From Phocaeicola dorei (GTDB lineage Bacteria > Bacteroidota > Bacteroidia > Bacteroidales > Bacteroidaceae): a stretch of 64,000 nucleotides of DNA. How positions within the stretch are numbered: position 1 is the stretch's first letter; each line of letters begins with the position of its first letter. Shown here one piece after another: positions 63,721 through 64,000 of this stretch. The stretch lies in contig NZ_CP046176.1 in assembly GCF_013009555.1 (NCBI RefSeq), forward strand, positions 5,425,501 through 5,489,500. Reading direction: 5' to 3'. A program made the translations under genes and the position numbers. A model generated the notes under the pieces. That model did not search any database. It was given only the letters and a program-made list of their open reading frames with translations, and was not told where the DNA came from.

Positions 63721-63779
63721 ATGCCAAGCTTAAAATAAAACATGCAGTAATATATGTGTATAATTATTTTCTTCTTCTT

Positions 63780-63907
63780 CCTGTCAAAACAAAGGGGCTT
63801 AAAATTGCAGCACAATTGCAGCAAGGAGCTTCGGGAGGGGTGATTGAATGGAAAGTAAACTAAGAATATAAACCTTTTAAATAAAACTGTATGATGAAAA
63901 CACATGA
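63780..63907 (+). repeat. Right long inverted repeat (GH127 3' fragment plus second susC 5' end)
   Basis: Inverted partner of 58518-58649. Similarity starts sharply at CCTGTC (63780); the sequence to the left is unrelated to the GH127 gene. It continues at protein level into the second susC. Confidence 0.9.
63783..63863 (+). pseudogene. Last 26 codons of a GH127 gene (fragment)
   Basis: Reads VKTKGLKIAAQL, QQGASGG and VIEWKVN then stop. It differs from the end of the 58566-61001 gene by one residue (Gln for Lys) and a TAA instead of TGA stop. It has no gene body upstream. It is the tail that the GH127 gene would acquire if the segment between the inverted repeats were flipped. Confidence 0.85.
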
Positions 63908-64000
63908 GAACCGGGCCTTGTTCAGCAGGGCTTTGCTGAAGGCTACCACCTGTCTTTTCCTTACTGCGGGTGCAGGAGTCAGTAGTGTATGGGCAGCACC
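63891..64000 (+). CDS. Second SusC-like transporter, 5' end only (runs off window)
   Basis: ATG 63891 begins MMKTHENRALFSRALLKATT, then CLFLTAGAGVSSVWAA, 36 codons in view. This is a variant of the signal peptide of the susC at 55496-58534 (MMKTHDNRALFSKALLKAAT). It has no promoter of its own in the preceding sequence, which is a GH127 fragment and a minus-strand pseudogene, so it is probably silent in the present orientation. Whether a full susC-susD pair follows cannot be seen. Confidence 0.8.
   Translation, partial: MMKTHENRALFSRALLKATTCLFLTAGAGVSSVWAA

Noticed and set aside
1..64000. CRISPR array
   Set aside because: The regular repeats present (16503-16590, 62393-62473, 61175-61216) have 21-23-bp units without unique spacers, and no cas gene is seen.
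1..64000. tRNA or rRNA genes
   Set aside because: No cloverleaf with a GTTCRANYC arm or rRNA-like segment was noticed in the intergenic regions I read; a tRNA scan would settle this.

Overview
The window reads as a chromosome of Bacteroides/Phocaeicola type. It carries SusC/SusD pairs, many polysaccharide-utilisation enzymes, promoters of the Bacteroides TAnnTTTG (-7) kind, and a DUF2723 membrane protein. The first ~1.95 kb differs: its promoters are TTGCAT/TATAAT-like with strong GGAGG ribosome-binding sites, and its genes resemble Gram-positive (Lachnospiraceae-type) integrative-element cargo. That block stops inside a P-loop kinase gene at an IS5-family insertion sequence (about 1959-2858).

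Layout. 1-1958: foreign block (cysteine-rich VLP-type protein end, XRE regulator, two truncated genes). 1959-2858: IS5-family element. 3089-10126: six-gene + strand operon (rlmL-like, S9 dipeptidyl peptidase, purD, a membrane protein, yqaA-like, mnmD). 10479-14042: minus-strand araC plus a large collagen-motif lipoprotein, behind an apparent invertible promoter (14081-14286) that currently points away from them. 14717-16399: zinc-type ABC binding protein and ATPase, with no permease. 16503-16590: four 22-bp repeats. 16861-20947: DUF2723 protein and polysaccharide deacetylase. 20971-29313: GH144, GH3, SusD and SusC, a probable beta-1,2-glucan locus. 29490-32441: DUF4861, kduD, kduI. 32612-36198: dacB, lpdA and two PH-like membrane proteins. 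36271-38567: ORF6N protein, nadB.

38759-61001 is a large minus-strand glycan/glycoprotein locus. It holds GH127, SusC, SusD and a DUF4859-like lipoprotein; then a GH97-zincin fusion, a GH43, a second GH127 and an S9 peptidase; then PL10-CE8 and DUF1593. The two main transcription units share a 21-bp tandem-repeat motif, implying one regulator. Two beta-L-arabinofuranosidases, a probable alpha-galactosidase fused to a metallopeptidase, and a prolyl-peptidase-like enzyme together suggest plant hydroxyproline-rich glycoprotein (extensin) or a related arabinose-rich pectic target. This is inference.

61379-64000 holds a serine recombinase, a decayed ATPase gene, and the 5' end of a second susC in the opposite orientation. 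It is preceded by a copy of the last 26 codons of the GH127 gene. The near-identical inverted repeats 58518-58649 and 63780-63907 bracket GH127, its promoter and the recombinase. This is the architecture of a DNA-inversion switch that would connect one promoter-GH127 module to either of two susC operons, and it is the most interesting structure in the window.
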